64,000 bases of DNA from positions 248,001-312,000 of the forward strand of contig JANSYS010000001.1 in NCBI GenBank assembly GCA_024742275.1, in the 5' to 3' direction. Of the stretch, positions 30,965-41,186 are shown one piece after another. Source of the stretch: Alphaproteobacteria bacterium. Lineage in GTDB: Bacteria; Pseudomonadota; Alphaproteobacteria; Thalassobaculales; Thalassobaculaceae. Made by a program: the position numbers and the translations under genes. Below the pieces are notes generated by a model that saw only the letters and a program-made list of their open reading frames with translations, ran no database searches and was not told where the DNA came from. Each line of letters opens with the position of its first letter. Position 1 is the stretch's first letter.

Positions 30965-33900
30965 TCACAGGTCCCTGACGTGATCGATGCCCGGCAGCGC
31001 CTTCACCGCGCCGCGCAGCCGACTCGATACCTGGTACGCCTCCGGCAGCTTGATCCGCACATCCCCCTTGGCGGTCGGGACCACGACCTGGATTCGGCCG
31101 CGGCCCCGCCCTTCGTTCTGTATCAGGCTCTTCAGGGTTTCCAAGGGCGAGACGTCGTGCAGGAAAATCTCCAGCCCGGCGGCCGTACGCTCCACCGCCT
31201 TGTCCAGAGGTTCCAGCGACGAGGCCAGCAGGCGCAGATTGTCGTCCTCGATCCTGGCGTCGGCGCGCACCAGCAGCGGCTCGCCGGAATCGAGGAGATC
31301 CCGGGAAGCAGCCAGCACCTCGGAGAAAAGGGTCACCTCGAACACGCCCGTCCGGTCCGTGAGTTGGACAAAGGCGAAGCGATTGCCGGACTTGGAGGTC
31401 CGGATCTGCCGGCCGACGACGATTCCGGCCAGCACCAGCCGGGTCTGCCCGCCCTTGCGCGCCGCGGCCGCCTGGGCCTCGGTCGATGACACCACCTCCA
31501 GGCGGGACAGGCTCTCGGCATAGGCGTCGAGCGGATGGGCCGAGAGATAGAAGCCGAGGGCGTCGAACTCTTCCTTGAGGCGATCCATCTGCGGCCACTC
31601 GGCCCGGTGCTTCAGGCGGATGTCCGGCTCCTGAGAAGCGCCGCCCTCGATCGCGAAGAGACTGACCTGGTTCGACTGCCGCTCGCTCGCCGCCGCGCTC
31701 ACATGGCGAATCACTATCTCAAGATTATCAAATAGTTCCGCTCTATTCTTATGAATCTGGTCGAACGCACCCGCTCGAACGAGATTCTCGAGCAGCCGTT
31801 TGTTGACCTGAGTTGGATCGGCCCGGTCGGTAAAGTCGGACAGGCTCTTGAAGGGACCGCCCTCCTCACGGGTCTCGACAAGGGCTTCCATGGCCGAGCC
31901 GCCGACATTCTTGATCGCCGCGAGCGCATATCGGATGCCGTAGGTGCCATCAGGCTTGCGCTCGACGGCGAAGTCGCGGCGGGATCGGTTAATGTCCGGC
32001 GGCAAGAGGTCGATACCGAGTTTCTGAAGCTCCTGGCGGAACACGTTCAGCTTGTCGGTGTTGCCCATGTCGTAGGTCATGGACGCGGCCAGGAACTCGA
32101 CCGGGTAGTTCGCCTTGAGATAGGCGGTATGGTAGCTGACCAGGGCGTAGGCGGCGGCGTGCGACTTGTTGAAGCCATAGCCGGCGAAGGCGGCGATCTG
32201 ATCGAAGATTCCGCTGGCCTGCCCCTTGTCGACCCCCTGCTCGACGGCGCCGTTCACGAACTTCTCTCGCTGGGCGTCCATCTCCTCCTTGATCTTCTTG
32301 CCCATGGCCCGGCGCAGCAGGTCGGCGCCGCCGAGCGTGTAGCCGGACAGCCGCTGGGCCGCCTGCTGCACCTGTTCCTGATAGATCATGATGCCGAAGG
32401 TCTCCTTCAGCACCGGCTCCAGAACCGGGTGCATGTAATCGGGCTGCTCTTCGCCGTGCTTGCAGGCGATGTATTTCGGAATGTTCGCCATCGGCCCCGG
32501 CCGGTAGAGCGCGACCAGCGCGATGATGTCCTCGAAACGGTCGGGACGCAGCCGGCGCAGAACGTCGCGCATGCCCGAACTTTCAAGCTGGAACACGCCG
32601 GTGCTCTCACCTTTGGCCAGCATGGCGAAGGTTGGGCTGTCGTCCAACGGGACCTGCGAGAGATCGACGTCGATCCCGCGTTCCCGCAGATGATCCACAG
32701 CACGCTGAAGCACGGTCAGCGTCTTCAGGCCGAGGAAATCGAACTTCACCAGACCGGCCTGCTCCACCCATTTCATGTTGAACTGGGTGACCGGCATGTC
32801 GGACCGCGGATCGCGATAGAGCGGCACCAGTTGGTCCAGCGGCCGGTCGCCGATGACCACGCCCGCCGCATGGGTCGATGAGTTCCGGTACAGCCCTTCG
32901 AGCTTGAGGGCGGTCTTGATGAGGTTCGTGACGTTCTCGTCGGCGTCGCGCTGGGCCCTCAGGTCCTCCTCGGTCTGCAGCGCCTGTTCCAACGTCACCG
33001 GGTTGGCGGGGTTGTTCGGCACCAGTTTGCAGATGCGATCGACCTGGCCGTAGGGCATCTCCAGCACCCGCCCGACGTCGCGCAGCGCGGCACGGGCCTG
33101 CAGCTTGCCGAAGGTTATGATCTGGGCCACCCGGTCGCGACCGTACTTCTCCTGGACGTAGCGGATTACCTCGTCCCGGCGGTCCTGACAGAAATCGATG
33201 TCGAAATCCGGCATGGAGACGCGTTCGGGGTTGAGGAACCGCTCGAACAGCAATCCCCAGCGCAGCGGATCGAGGTCGGTGATCAGCAGAGAATAGGCGA
33301 CGAGCGACCCGGCGCCGGAGCCGCGGCCCGGCCCGACCGGAATGTTCCGGCCCTTCGCCCATTTGATGAAGTCCGAAACTATCAGGAAGTATCCGGGGAA
33401 GCCCATCTGCTCGATGATGCCAAGTTCCATGGCCAACCGATCCCGGTAGGGCTTGGCCGCGGTCTCGCGGGCGGCGGCGTCCATCTCAGACGTGTAGACG
33501 TGGGCCGCGAGCCGCCCCTCCAGGCCCTCCTCAGCCTGGGCGCGCAGTTCCTCGGCTTCGGTACGCCCGCCCTCCGTCTCGAAGCGCGGGAGGATCGGTG
33601 CCAGCTTCTCGGGCATAATCGCACAGCGCCGGGCGATGACGAGGGTGTTGTCCAGCGCCTCGGGAATATCCGAGAACAGGTCCCGCATCTCCTCGGCGGT
33701 CTTGAAACGGTGATGCGGGGTGACGCGCCAACGCTTCGGGTTGCCGATGGTCGTGCTCTGGGCGATGCAGAGCAGCACGTCGTGCGGTTCGTGCATCCCC
33801 GGATCGGCAAAGAAGACGTCATTGGTCGCGACAAGCGGCAGATCGCGCCCATAGGCCAGTTCCAACAGCGTCGCCTCGATCCTGTTCTCCTCGTCCAGGA

Positions 33901-34456
33901 AGTGGCGCTGCAGTTCGACGTAGAGACGGTCCGGAAAGAGCGTCTGCAATCGGGCGAGCATGGCCTCGGAATCGCTCCGGCGGCCTTCCAACAGGAGCCG
34001 ACCGACGGCACCCTTGATCCCCCCGGTGAGAGCGATCAGGCCATCGGTGCGCCCTTCCATGTCCTCAAGGGCAATCTGAGGTGCTTCCTCGCCGGTTCCG
34101 TCGAGGAACGCCTGGCTGACGAGCCCCATCAAGTTGCGGTAGCCAACCTCGTTCTGTGCGATCAGCGGCAGTTGATCCGGCATCACGTCGCGTCCGCCGA
34201 CGACCCTGAGTCCCCGCTGCTCGGTTTCGACGGGTCGGCGGATATTGAGCTGGACCCCCACGATCGGCTGCACCCCCTCGCCGGCCGCGGTCACCGCGAA
34301 CTCTAGCGCCCCGAACATATTGCCGCTGTCGGTCATGGCGACGGCAGGCATGTTGTTCTGCTTTGCGAGTTTGACGAGTTGCTTGGCGTGGATCGCCCCC
34401 TCCGCAAGCGAATAGGCGGAATGCACGCGAAGGTGGATGAAATCGGCATGGGTCAT
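30965..34456 (-). CDS. dnaE: DNA polymerase III alpha subunit
   Basis: A 1163-residue replicative polymerase of the DnaE1 type. The N-terminal PHP domain begins FIHLRVHSAYSLAEGAIHAK. The catalytic core has GPGRGSGAGSLVAYSL and the Asp-containing MPDFDIDFCQDRRDEV (PDFDID about residues 414-419). The thumb and fingers include FGKLQARAALRDVGRVL and YQEQVQQAAQRLSGY. A tandem HhH region and a C-terminal OB fold (LVLAGIVVGRQIRTSKSG, about 970-1060) follow. Length is normal for the family. The flanking genes are unrelated. Confidence 0.98.
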   Translation of the reverse strand: MTHADFIHLRVHSAYSLAEGAIHAKQLVKLAKQNNMPAVAMTDSGNMFGALEFAVTAAGEGVQPIVGVQLNIRRPVETEQRGLRVVGGRDVMPDQLPLIAQNEVGYRNLMGLVSQAFLDGTGEEAPQIALEDMEGRTDGLIALTGGIKGAVGRLLLEGRRSDSEAMLARLQTLFPDRLYVELQRHFLDEENRIEATLLELAYGRDLPLVATNDVFFADPGMHEPHDVLLCIAQSTTIGNPKRWRVTPHHRFKTAEEMRDLFSDIPEALDNTLVIARRCAIMPEKLAPILPRFETEGGRTEAEELRAQAEEGLEGRLAAHVYTSEMDAAARETAAKPYRDRLAMELGIIEQMGFPGYFLIVSDFIKWAKGRNIPVGPGRGSGAGSLVAYSLLITDLDPLRWGLLFERFLNPERVSMPDFDIDFCQDRRDEVIRYVQEKYGRDRVAQIITFGKLQARAALRDVGRVLEMPYGQVDRICKLVPNNPANPVTLEQALQTEEDLRAQRDADENVTNLIKTALKLEGLYRNSSTHAAGVVIGDRPLDQLVPLYRDPRSDMPVTQFNMKWVEQAGLVKFDFLGLKTLTVLQRAVDHLRERGIDVDLSQVPLDDSPTFAMLAKGESTGVFQLESSGMRDVLRRLRPDRFEDIIALVALYRPGPMANIPKYIACKHGEEQPDYMHPVLEPVLKETFGIMIYQEQVQQAAQRLSGYTLGGADLLRRAMGKKIKEEMDAQREKFVNGAVEQGVDKGQASGIFDQIAAFAGYGFNKSHAAAYALVSYHTAYLKANYPVEFLAASMTYDMGNTDKLNVFRQELQKLGIDLLPPDINRSRRDFAVERKPDGTYGIRYALAAIKNVGGSAMEALVETREEGGPFKSLSDFTDRADPTQVNKRLLENLVRAGAFDQIHKNRAELFDNLEIVIRHVSAAASERQSNQVSLFAIEGGASQEPDIRLKHRAEWPQMDRLKEEFDALGFYLSAHPLDAYAESLSRLEVVSSTEAQAAAARKGGQTRLVLAGIVVGRQIRTSKSGNRFAFVQLTDRTGVFEVTLFSEVLAASRDLLDSGEPLLVRADARIEDDNLRLLASSLEPLDKAVERTAAGLEIFLHDVSPLETLKSLIQNEGRGRGRIQVVVPTAKGDVRIKLPEAYQVSSRLRGAVKALPGIDHVRDL

Positions 34457-34782
34457 GGGCGGCCTCCGGAGGGTCGCCGGATCGTCCCATAGACCGTCGG
34501 TCGGGTCATCCCGTCCGGTAAAGTCCGCTCAGCGTGCGCTGTCCAGAGCTAGGAAAGATATCCGAACGCGACTGCCCAAGCGCGACTCGCCATAGACGCT
34601 TTCTCTCGCCCCTGCGGTCAAGGCCGATGGCATCGCCTTAGCCCGCCCCCACGAAATATGGTTTACCGAAATTAACTCTAAAAACCTTCACTGGTTCGAG
34701 AATCCCGATCTCAGGCTTGCTGAATTTAAGACTGTTTTAAGACCCTTCCGTCATCGTCGCGACATGGAGGTATCAGCATCCC
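34457..34782. promoter_or_regulatory. intergenic control region between dnaE and the pentapeptide gene
   Basis: About 326 bases separate two divergent genes. The dnaE-proximal half is GC-rich with no convincing gene. The half near the pentapeptide gene is AT-rich and holds a perfect CtrA-type box at 34726-34740. GGAGG occurs 12 bases before the pentapeptide ATG. I see no open frame here that I would call a gene. Confidence 0.5.
34726..34740 (+). promoter_or_regulatory. CtrA-type binding site, perfect TTAA-N7-TTAA
   Basis: The bases read TTAA-GACTGTT-TTAA, an exact match to the CtrA consensus core of alphaproteobacteria. It lies within two direct copies of TTTAAGAC (34725-34732 and 34736-34743) spaced 11 bases apart, about one helical turn. 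The site ends 42 bases before the pentapeptide-repeat start, where a CtrA-activated promoter could sit. Confidence 0.6.
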
Positions 34783-36009
34783 ATGTCCGCAATGGCTCAA
34801 ATCGACTCTGACGCTCCCCCGTCCGACATCACCACGGCCTTCAAGGCCCACGGTGCATTTCTGCGCGGCGAGGCCGGCGGACGGCGCTGCATGCTCAAAT
34901 CGGCGAAGTTCGATGGCATGAATCTCGACGGTAAGGAGTTGCCCCAAGCGACCCTATCGGGCTCCACTTTGACGCGTGCATCTCTTTGCGGCATCAACTT
35001 GACCCAGGCCGATCTTTTCGGATGCGACTTCTCCGCAGCCAATCTGAAGAACGCACGCCTGGAAAAGGCAGATCTGCGAGGAGCGAACTTCACGCTTGCC
35101 AATCTCTCCGGCGCGAAGCTGCGAGGCGCCGATCTGCGACCCGGCCACATCATGCAGTGGGGCGACGAGGTCAAGCGGTCCACGGATCTGTCAGAAGCCA
35201 ACCTGAACGGTGCGGATTTCTCCTTCGCGAACATGAGCGAAGCCAATATGTCGGTGGCCAGCGCGAAGGGCGCTGTTTTCCGCGATGTCGTGCTGCACGC
35301 GGTCAACCTGGCCGGCGCTGACCTGACCGGCGCCGACCTCCGCGGATGCAACCTGAAGAACGCCAACCTGACGGGAACCAATCTGGACGGCGCCGACCTG
35401 AGCGGCGCCAATCTCGGAGACGCAAACCTTCGCAACGTCGATTTGTCGAAGGCGAACATCGAAGCCACCAACATGATGGGCGCGATCCATCGGGACAGCC
35501 AGAAGCCGCTGCCGACTGAGATCGAAGACAGGCTGCGCGAGCACAGCAAATGGATCGCCAGCAATGGCTCCGTGGGGTCCCGGGCGAACATGAAGGACGC
35601 CGAACTGGAGGGCTTGGACTTTTCAAGCTGCGATGTCCGCGGCGTCTGCTTCGACGGGGCCAACCTGAAGGGTGCGGCTTTCGTCCGATCGGAGCTTTTT
35701 CTGACGTCGTTCCAGGGCGCCAACCTGGAGGACACGGACTTCTCCTTCGCCCGCGCTTCGGGAACCAACTTCGCCGGTGCATTCCTGCACAATGCGGTTT
35801 TCATCAGCACGCGGATCGAAGATGCCGAGATCATCGGTCCTGACGGACGCAAGACCGGTCGGGCCCTTTCGGCACGTTTCCGCGGCGCCGAACTGCAGGG
35901 CATCAACTTCACCGGAACGATCTTCGACGGGGCCGACCTCACGGATACGGATCTGACCGGCGTGAAGCTAAACTTCGCCAAGGTCAAGCGGGCAAAGGGT
36001 ATCGAGTGA
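34783..36009 (+). CDS. pentapeptide-repeat protein, two repeat blocks
   Basis: A 408-residue protein built almost wholly of A(D/N)LxG-type pentapeptide repeats, expected to form right-handed quadrilateral beta-helices. A short N-terminal part with AFKAHGAFLRGEAGGRR (about 19-35) precedes block 1 (about 38-234), interrupted at 119-137. A linker with LREHSKWIASNGSVGSRA (about 251-268) precedes block 2 (about 270-402). The two linkers look related (H-x-x-[FW]-[LI]), suggesting two similar modules in tandem. No signal peptide or membrane segment. Some family members mimic DNA and protect gyrase, but most have no known function. It stands alone behind a CtrA-type box. Confidence 0.9.
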   Translation: MSAMAQIDSDAPPSDITTAFKAHGAFLRGEAGGRRCMLKSAKFDGMNLDGKELPQATLSGSTLTRASLCGINLTQADLFGCDFSAANLKNARLEKADLRGANFTLANLSGAKLRGADLRPGHIMQWGDEVKRSTDLSEANLNGADFSFANMSEANMSVASAKGAVFRDVVLHAVNLAGADLTGADLRGCNLKNANLTGTNLDGADLSGANLGDANLRNVDLSKANIEATNMMGAIHRDSQKPLPTEIEDRLREHSKWIASNGSVGSRANMKDAELEGLDFSSCDVRGVCFDGANLKGAAFVRSELFLTSFQGANLEDTDFSFARASGTNFAGAFLHNAVFISTRIEDAEIIGPDGRKTGRALSARFRGAELQGINFTGTIFDGADLTDTDLTGVKLNFAKVKRAKGIE

Positions 36010-36074
36010 CCCCGATACCGGCGAACGCCTAGGACGGGCCCGGGTAGGATACCGCGATCCGAGCCCGCTCCGAT

Positions 36075-36797
36075 CTAAAGACGGCGCTCCACCAGGACGC
36101 CGTTGCTCAATTCGACAACCCTGTCCATTTCCGCCGCGAGTTCCAGATTGTGCGTCGCGATCAAAGCCGAAAGGCCTGTCCCGCGCACGATCCGGGTAAG
36201 CTGGGCGAAGACGTCGGACGCGGTCTGCGGATCCAGGTTCCCAGTCGGCTCATCGGCCAACAGGACGCGTGGCACGTTGGCGATACCGCGAACGATCGCG
36301 ACCCGTTGCTGCTCGCCACCGGACAACCGTGCGGGCCGATGGGACGCCCGCTCGCTCAATCCAACCATGTTCAGCAACTGGTCGGCGCGGGCGCCGGCCT
36401 CCTTCCTGGACAAACCGGCGATCATCTGCGGGATCATGACGTTCTCCCGGGCTGAGAACTCCGGCAGAAGGTGATGGAACTGATAGACGAAGCCGATGGT
36501 CGTCTGACGGAACCGAGTCCGCTCCGCATCGCCGAGTTCCGCGCAGTCCCTGCCCCCGACCAGTACCTTGCCGCTGGTCGGTTGCTCCAGCAAGCCGGCG
36601 ATATGCAGCAGGGTCGACTTCCCCGCCCCCGAAGGGCCGACCAGAGCGACGATCTGCCCCTCCTCCAGGGTCAGATCGATGCCGCGCAGAACGCGCAGCG
36701 ATTGCTCGCCCATGCCGAAGACCCGCGTCACCTTTTCGAGGACGAGAGCCTTCCCGTCACCGGAAGACCGCCCCGGCGAGGCCAGCGGCTCACTCAT
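36075..36797 (-). CDS. lolD: lipoprotein-releasing ABC transporter ATP-binding protein
   Basis: A 240-residue ABC ATPase of the MacB/LolD group, powering release of lipoproteins from the inner membrane to LolA. It has Walker [13 protein letters not shown], the Q-loop in [20 protein letters not shown] (the [12 protein letters not shown] form typical of LolD), signature [14 protein letters not shown] and Walker [13 protein letters not shown]. The ATG at 36797 overlaps the lolC stop by eight bases. It converges on the pentapeptide gene. Confidence 0.95.
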   Translation of the reverse strand: MSEPLASPGRSSGDGKALVLEKVTRVFGMGEQSLRVLRGIDLTLEEGQIVALVGPSGAGKSTLLHIAGLLEQPTSGKVLVGGRDCAELGDAERTRFRQTTIGFVYQFHHLLPEFSARENVMIPQMIAGLSRKEAGARADQLLNMVGLSERASHRPARLSGGEQQRVAIVRGIANVPRVLLADEPTGNLDPQTASDVFAQLTRIVRGTGLSALIATHNLELAAEMDRVVELSNGVLVERRL

Positions 36798-38037
36798 AGC
36801 GGAGCGCCTCGACCGGATCGACCCTCGCAGCCCGCCATGCCGGGTAGATCGTGGCCGCAAAGCTCAAGACCAGCGCCATGGTGACCACGACCGTCACTTC
36901 CCCAGGATCCATCTTCGCCGGAACGTTGGTCAGAAAGTAGATCTCCGGGGGAAACACCGAAGTTCCGAACACCGCTTCGACCCAACTCTGGATCGCCTGA
37001 ATGTTCAACACGAACAAAAGGCCCAACACGGCACCGACCACCGTGCCGAGCACGCCGACACTGGCGCCGGTCATGAAGAAGATCCGCGTGATCATGCCGC
37101 GCGACGCCCCCATGGTGCGCAGGACGGCAATATCCCGCCCTTTGTCTTTCACCAGCATGATCAGCGAACTGATGATGTTGAATGCGGCGACGAGAATTAT
37201 CAGGGTCAGGATCAGGAACATGACGTTCCGTTCGACCTGCAGAGCGTTGAAAAAGCTTCTATTCTGCTGCTGCCAGTCGCGAAAGAAAACCTCGGGTGGA
37301 AGTGCCTGAAGCATGTGCAGGCGAACATCGGACAGGGAGTCCGGATCGTTCGTGAAAATCTCCAGGGCGTTCACCGAATCGCCCTTCTGAAAGAAGATCT
37401 GCGCGGCTTCGAGTGGCATGTAGACGAACGTATTGTCGTATTCGAACATCCCGACCTCGAAGAGGGCGACGACCTCGTACGCCTTCATGCGCGGGATGCT
37501 GCCGACCACCGTCACCGAGGATGTGGGGGAGATCATCGTGACCCGGTCGCCCACGCGCAGGCCCAGCCGGTTGGCCAGCCGGGTCCCCAGCACCACCGCG
37601 TCCTTGCCCGTGAACCCGTCGAGCGAACCCGCCTTGACGTTGTCCGCGATCAGCGGCTTGGCGAGCAAATCGCTTCGCCGCATACCGCGAACGACGCCGC
37701 CCGACGCCACGCCGTTCGCCGTGAGCATGGCTTGGCCCTCGACTTGTGGCGTCACGCTAAAAACGCCCGGAACCGACGCGGCTTCGACGACGAGTTGATC
37801 ATAGTTCTCGATGGATCCGTCCACTGCATAGACGGAGGCATGGCCGTTGAGGCCCAGAATCCGGCCGATCAATTCCGCGCGAAAGCCGTTCATCACGCTC
37901 ATGACGATGATCAGGGTGGCCACCCCCAGGCCGATGCCCAGCAGGGAAAAGCCGGCAATGACGGAGATGAACCCTTCCTGTCGGCGCGCCCTGAGATAGC
38001 GCATGGCCACCATACGCTCGAATGCCCCGAAGATCAT
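36790..38037 (-). CDS. lolC: lipoprotein-releasing ABC transporter permease (LolC/E type)
   Basis: A 415-residue permease. One N-terminal membrane helix (about 23-48, [20 protein letters not shown]) is followed by a large periplasmic MacB-PCD-like domain and three C-terminal helices ([19 protein letters not shown], the [16 protein letters not shown] region, and [19 protein letters not shown]). Alphaproteobacteria often carry a single LolF-type permease acting with LolD, so a LolF name is also possible. The ATG at 38037 has AGAGGG upstream. It lies 88 bases downstream of proS. Confidence 0.93.
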   Translation of the reverse strand: MIFGAFERMVAMRYLRARRQEGFISVIAGFSLLGIGLGVATLIIVMSVMNGFRAELIGRILGLNGHASVYAVDGSIENYDQLVVEAASVPGVFSVTPQVEGQAMLTANGVASGGVVRGMRRSDLLAKPLIADNVKAGSLDGFTGKDAVVLGTRLANRLGLRVGDRVTMISPTSSVTVVGSIPRMKAYEVVALFEVGMFEYDNTFVYMPLEAAQIFFQKGDSVNALEIFTNDPDSLSDVRLHMLQALPPEVFFRDWQQQNRSFFNALQVERNVMFLILTLIILVAAFNIISSLIMLVKDKGRDIAVLRTMGASRGMITRIFFMTGASVGVLGTVVGAVLGLLFVLNIQAIQSWVEAVFGTSVFPPEIYFLTNVPAKMDPGEVTVVVTMALVLSFAATIYPAWRAARVDPVEALRYE

Positions 38038-38125
38038 GGCCGCCCTCTTGGTGAGGCGGAGACTCTCCCACTCGAATGGGCCGAGATCGTGGCGCACGGG
38101 AGCATGGCGGGGGGCCTCACCGGAT

Positions 38126-39439
38126 TCAGCCGGCGAACCGCTTGAGCGCCGCTTCCGGCGTCATTTCCTCGCGTTCGCCGGTCTTTCGGTTCTTGACCTC
38201 GACCACCCCGTTGGCGATCCCGCGCGGTCCGACAATGATCTGCCAGGGCAGCCCGATCAGGTCCATTGTCGCCAGTTTGGCGCCAGGCCGATCGCCTGTA
38301 TCGTCCATCAGCACATCGATTCCGGCGCGCCCCAGCTTGGCATAGAGATCTTCGGTCGCGGCATCGCACGCCGCGTCGCCAACCTTCAGGTTCACCAGCC
38401 CGATATGGAACGGCGCCACCTGCTCGGGCCAGACGATCCCGTTGTCGTCGTGGCAGGCCTCGATGATGGCGCCGACGAGACGCGACACGCCAACCCCATA
38501 GGAGCCCATATGCACATCGGCCTCTTTGCCGTCGGGGCCGGCGACCTTCGCCCCCATCGGGGCCGAATACTTCGTTCCGAAATAGAAGATATGCCCGACT
38601 TCGATACCCCGGGTGTGCACCAGGTCCGCTTCGGCGACCGGGCAGTTCGCGGGATCGTGCTTCTCGTCGGTAGCGGCATAGCGAGCGAGACAGGAATCGA
38701 CGATCGGCTGCAAATCGCCGTCGTAGTCGACATCCGCCGGAACCGAATCGGTCGTCAACCAGTCCTTATGGCAGAAGACCTCGCTCTCTCCGGTATCGGC
38801 CAGGATGATGAACTCGTGGCTCATGTCTCCGCCGATGGGTCCGCTGTCGGCGGCCATCGGGATGGCTTTCAGGCCCAGCCGGTCGAAGGTCCGAAGATAG
38901 GCGACGAACTGGCGGTTATAGGCGAGCCGCGCCGCTTCCTTGTCGACATCGAACGAATAGGCGTCCTTCATCAGGAATTCGCGCCCACGCATCACACCGA
39001 AACGCGGCCGCACCTCGTCGCGGAATTTCCATTGGATGTGGTAGAGGCGGCCCGGGAGTTCCCGATAGCTCCGAACATGGGTCCGGAAGATATCCGTGAT
39101 CTGCTCCTCGTTGGTCGGGCCGTAGAGCATGTCACGCTCGTGACGGTCCGTGATCCGGAGCATCTCCTTGCCATAGTCGTCGTAGCGCCCGCTCTCGCGC
39201 CAGAGATCTGCAGGCTGAATCGTCGGCATGAGGGCTTCGTTCCAACCCGCGGCGTTCTGCTCCTCACGCACGATCTGCTCGATCCGCTTGAGAACGTTGA
39301 ATCCGAGCGGAAGCCAGGAATAGATCCCCGCGCTGGACTGCTGCATCATTCCCGCCCGCAGCATCAGGCGATGGGACACGATCTCCGCCTCTCGCGGCGT
39401 GTCCTTCATGGTCGGCAGGAAATAGCGGGACAGGCGCAT
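38126..39439 (-). CDS. proS: prolyl-tRNA synthetase (short alphaproteobacterial type)
   Basis: A 437-residue class II synthetase. Motif-like blocks are [53 protein letters not shown] (motif 2), [16 protein letters not shown] (motif 3) and a C-terminal anticodon domain. At about 437 residues it lacks the roughly 180-residue inserted editing domain of E. coli ProRS; the sequence passes from [17 protein letters not shown] to [13 protein letters not shown]. Mischarged Ala-tRNA-Pro must then be cleared by a separate protein. The ATG at 39439 follows GAGG at six bases. Confidence 0.95.
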   Translation of the reverse strand: MRLSRYFLPTMKDTPREAEIVSHRLMLRAGMMQQSSAGIYSWLPLGFNVLKRIEQIVREEQNAAGWNEALMPTIQPADLWRESGRYDDYGKEMLRITDRHERDMLYGPTNEEQITDIFRTHVRSYRELPGRLYHIQWKFRDEVRPRFGVMRGREFLMKDAYSFDVDKEAARLAYNRQFVAYLRTFDRLGLKAIPMAADSGPIGGDMSHEFIILADTGESEVFCHKDWLTTDSVPADVDYDGDLQPIVDSCLARYAATDEKHDPANCPVAEADLVHTRGIEVGHIFYFGTKYSAPMGAKVAGPDGKEADVHMGSYGVGVSRLVGAIIEACHDDNGIVWPEQVAPFHIGLVNLKVGDAACDAATEDLYAKLGRAGIDVLMDDTGDRPGAKLATMDLIGLPWQIIVGPRGIANGVVEVKNRKTGEREEMTPEAALKRFAG

Positions 39440-39585
39440 AGACATCCTCGGCAAGAACGGCACGCGCGCCGGATGGCACGCCGATATCCCGCGCGTTCCG
39501 GCGCGGTGCCGCGCACTCTAGAAAAGGGCTGGTGTGGTGTCCAAGGGAAATCCGGAGGGAACCGGACCGTAAGTCGACCCGAGGG

Positions 39586-40074
39586 TCAGACCCCGCGCAG
39601 GCCGAAGTTCAGGAGCGAAATCCAAAACCGTTCGAGATCGCGGTAGGACGCGCTGGCCGTCTGCAGGTTCCCGGCGTCTACCGGAACACCGGGAAGCGAC
39701 TTGGCATGACGCTCGAACATCGAGTCGATCTCTTTGCAGAGCGCCAACCCCTTGTCCGACAAGCGGACGCGGATCGAACGACGGTCGTGGGTAGACCTTT
39801 CCTGCACCAGGTATCCGTTCTCCACCATCTTACGCACGTTGTAAGAGACGTTGGAGCCCAGGTAGTAGCCACGGTTGGTCAATTCGCCGACCGTCAGTTC
39901 CTCATCGCTGATGTTGAACAGGATAAGGGCCTGGATGTTGTTGATGTCTTCGACACCGATCCGGTCCAATTCGGTCTTCACCACTTCGAGGAACTGGCGG
40001 TGAAGGCGTTCGATCAGCTTGATCGCGTCGAGATATTCGCGGCGCAGGTCCGTCACATCATCCATCATCGTCAT
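39586..40074 (-). CDS. MarR family regulator, LdtR-like
   Basis: A 162-residue winged-helix regulator. The DNA-binding part has VEDINNIQALILFNISDEEL, LTNRGYYLGSNVSYNVRKMV (recognition helix) and a wing with RSTHDRRSIRVRLSDKG. The GYY-x-GSNVSYN pattern resembles LdtR, the alphaproteobacterial MarR-type regulator of L,D-transpeptidase genes, though no transpeptidase is nearby. The ATG at 40074 is preceded by GGGAAG; an upstream start is possible. It may instead control the adjacent valine-catabolism genes, which lie upstream on the same strand. Confidence 0.87.
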   Translation of the reverse strand: MTMMDDVTDLRREYLDAIKLIERLHRQFLEVVKTELDRIGVEDINNIQALILFNISDEELTVGELTNRGYYLGSNVSYNVRKMVENGYLVQERSTHDRRSIRVRLSDKGLALCKEIDSMFERHAKSLPGVPVDAGNLQTASASYRDLERFWISLLNFGLRGV

Positions 40075-40190
40075 TACACTTCCCGCCGCCCTCAAATCGT
40101 TCCGGTAACCGATACCATCGGAGACGCGCGCCCATCAACGGGTCTAGACCAACACGTGTGGGCACGCAACTCGTTTTAATGAATTGGAAA

Positions 40191-41075
40191 TCACTCCTCA
40201 CCCCTGATCATGTTGATGATACCGGAGAAGTCAATTTCCCCGTTTCCGCGATCAACGAATTCGCGGAACAACTGCTGCGCTTCCGCTCCAAGCGGGGTTT
40301 GCGCATGCACCTGCTCGGCCGCGTCCTGAGACAGACCGAGATCCTTCAACATCATCGCGGCGGTGAACCCCGGTTTGAAATCCCGATTCGAGGCCGCCGT
40401 CTCGGTGAGCCCCGGCACCGGACAGTAGGTCGTCATCGCCCAGCTCTGACCGGATGAGTTGGCGCTGATGGCGAACAGCTTGGCCGTATCCAGGCCCAGT
40501 TTCTCCGCCATCGCGAACGCCTCGCACTGGCCGATCATGTTGATCGCGAGCATCATGTTGTTGCAGATCTTGGCCGCCTGGCCGGTACCGCTGCCGCCTG
40601 CGTGAACGATGGTCTTACCCATCTGTTCCAAGAACGGTCTTGCCCGCGCAAACGCCGAGTCGGCCCCCCCGACCATGAAGGTCAGCGTGCCCGCTTCAGC
40701 TCCGGTCGTCCCACCGGACACGGGCGCATCAACCATCTCGAAGCCACGTTCGGCCGCCTGCTTGGCGACATCGCGGGCGGTAGCGACGTCGATCGTCGAA
40801 CAATCGATCAGCAACGTTCCTTCCGAGAGGCAACCGAGAATCGACTCGCTGTAGACCTTGCTGACGTGAGGACCTGCCGGGAGCATCGTGACCACCAGGT
40901 CGACGGAGTCGACACAGACCTGCGTGGTCTCAGCCGCGCGACCGCCCGCCGCTGCCAGAGCCTTTCCCTGTTCTGCGGAAAGGTCGAAGCCCCGGACCGT
41001 GTGTCCCGCCTTGACCAAGTTGATGGCCATGGGCAGGCCCATATTGCCGAGCCCGATGAATCCGATCGTCGCCAT
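40191..41075 (-). CDS. mmsB: 3-hydroxyisobutyrate dehydrogenase
   Basis: A 294-residue beta-hydroxyacid dehydrogenase. It has the N-terminal Rossmann motif IGFIGLGNMGLPMAINLVKAGH, the substrate loop DAPVSGGTTGAEAGTLTFMV, the catalytic-Lys helix GSGTGQAAKICNNMMLAIN and the C-terminal KDLGLSQDAAEQ typical of MmsB. It oxidises 3-hydroxyisobutyrate to methylmalonate semialdehyde in valine breakdown. The genes upstream encode the two preceding steps, so the three form a pathway run in order ACAD, hydrolase, dehydrogenase. Confidence 0.94.
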   Translation of the reverse strand: MATIGFIGLGNMGLPMAINLVKAGHTVRGFDLSAEQGKALAAAGGRAAETTQVCVDSVDLVVTMLPAGPHVSKVYSESILGCLSEGTLLIDCSTIDVATARDVAKQAAERGFEMVDAPVSGGTTGAEAGTLTFMVGGADSAFARARPFLEQMGKTIVHAGGSGTGQAAKICNNMMLAINMIGQCEAFAMAEKLGLDTAKLFAISANSSGQSWAMTTYCPVPGLTETAASNRDFKPGFTAAMMLKDLGLSQDAAEQVHAQTPLGAEAQQLFREFVDRGNGEIDFSGIINMIRGEE

Positions 41076-41186
41076 AGTGTCCCTCCCGAAGATCTTATTG
41101 ATTCGTCGACCCAGAGTGACGCGGCGGCCGATCGATTTGCGAGATGGTCACCATTGGGCTCCTCCCGGTCAAGGTCGTGCGCGGCA

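Noticed and set aside
34797..35987. A 396-codon antisense frame opposite the pentapeptide gene.
   Set aside because: The periodic codons of the repeat produce a stop-free, falsely repetitive antisense frame; the sense strand explains the sequence.
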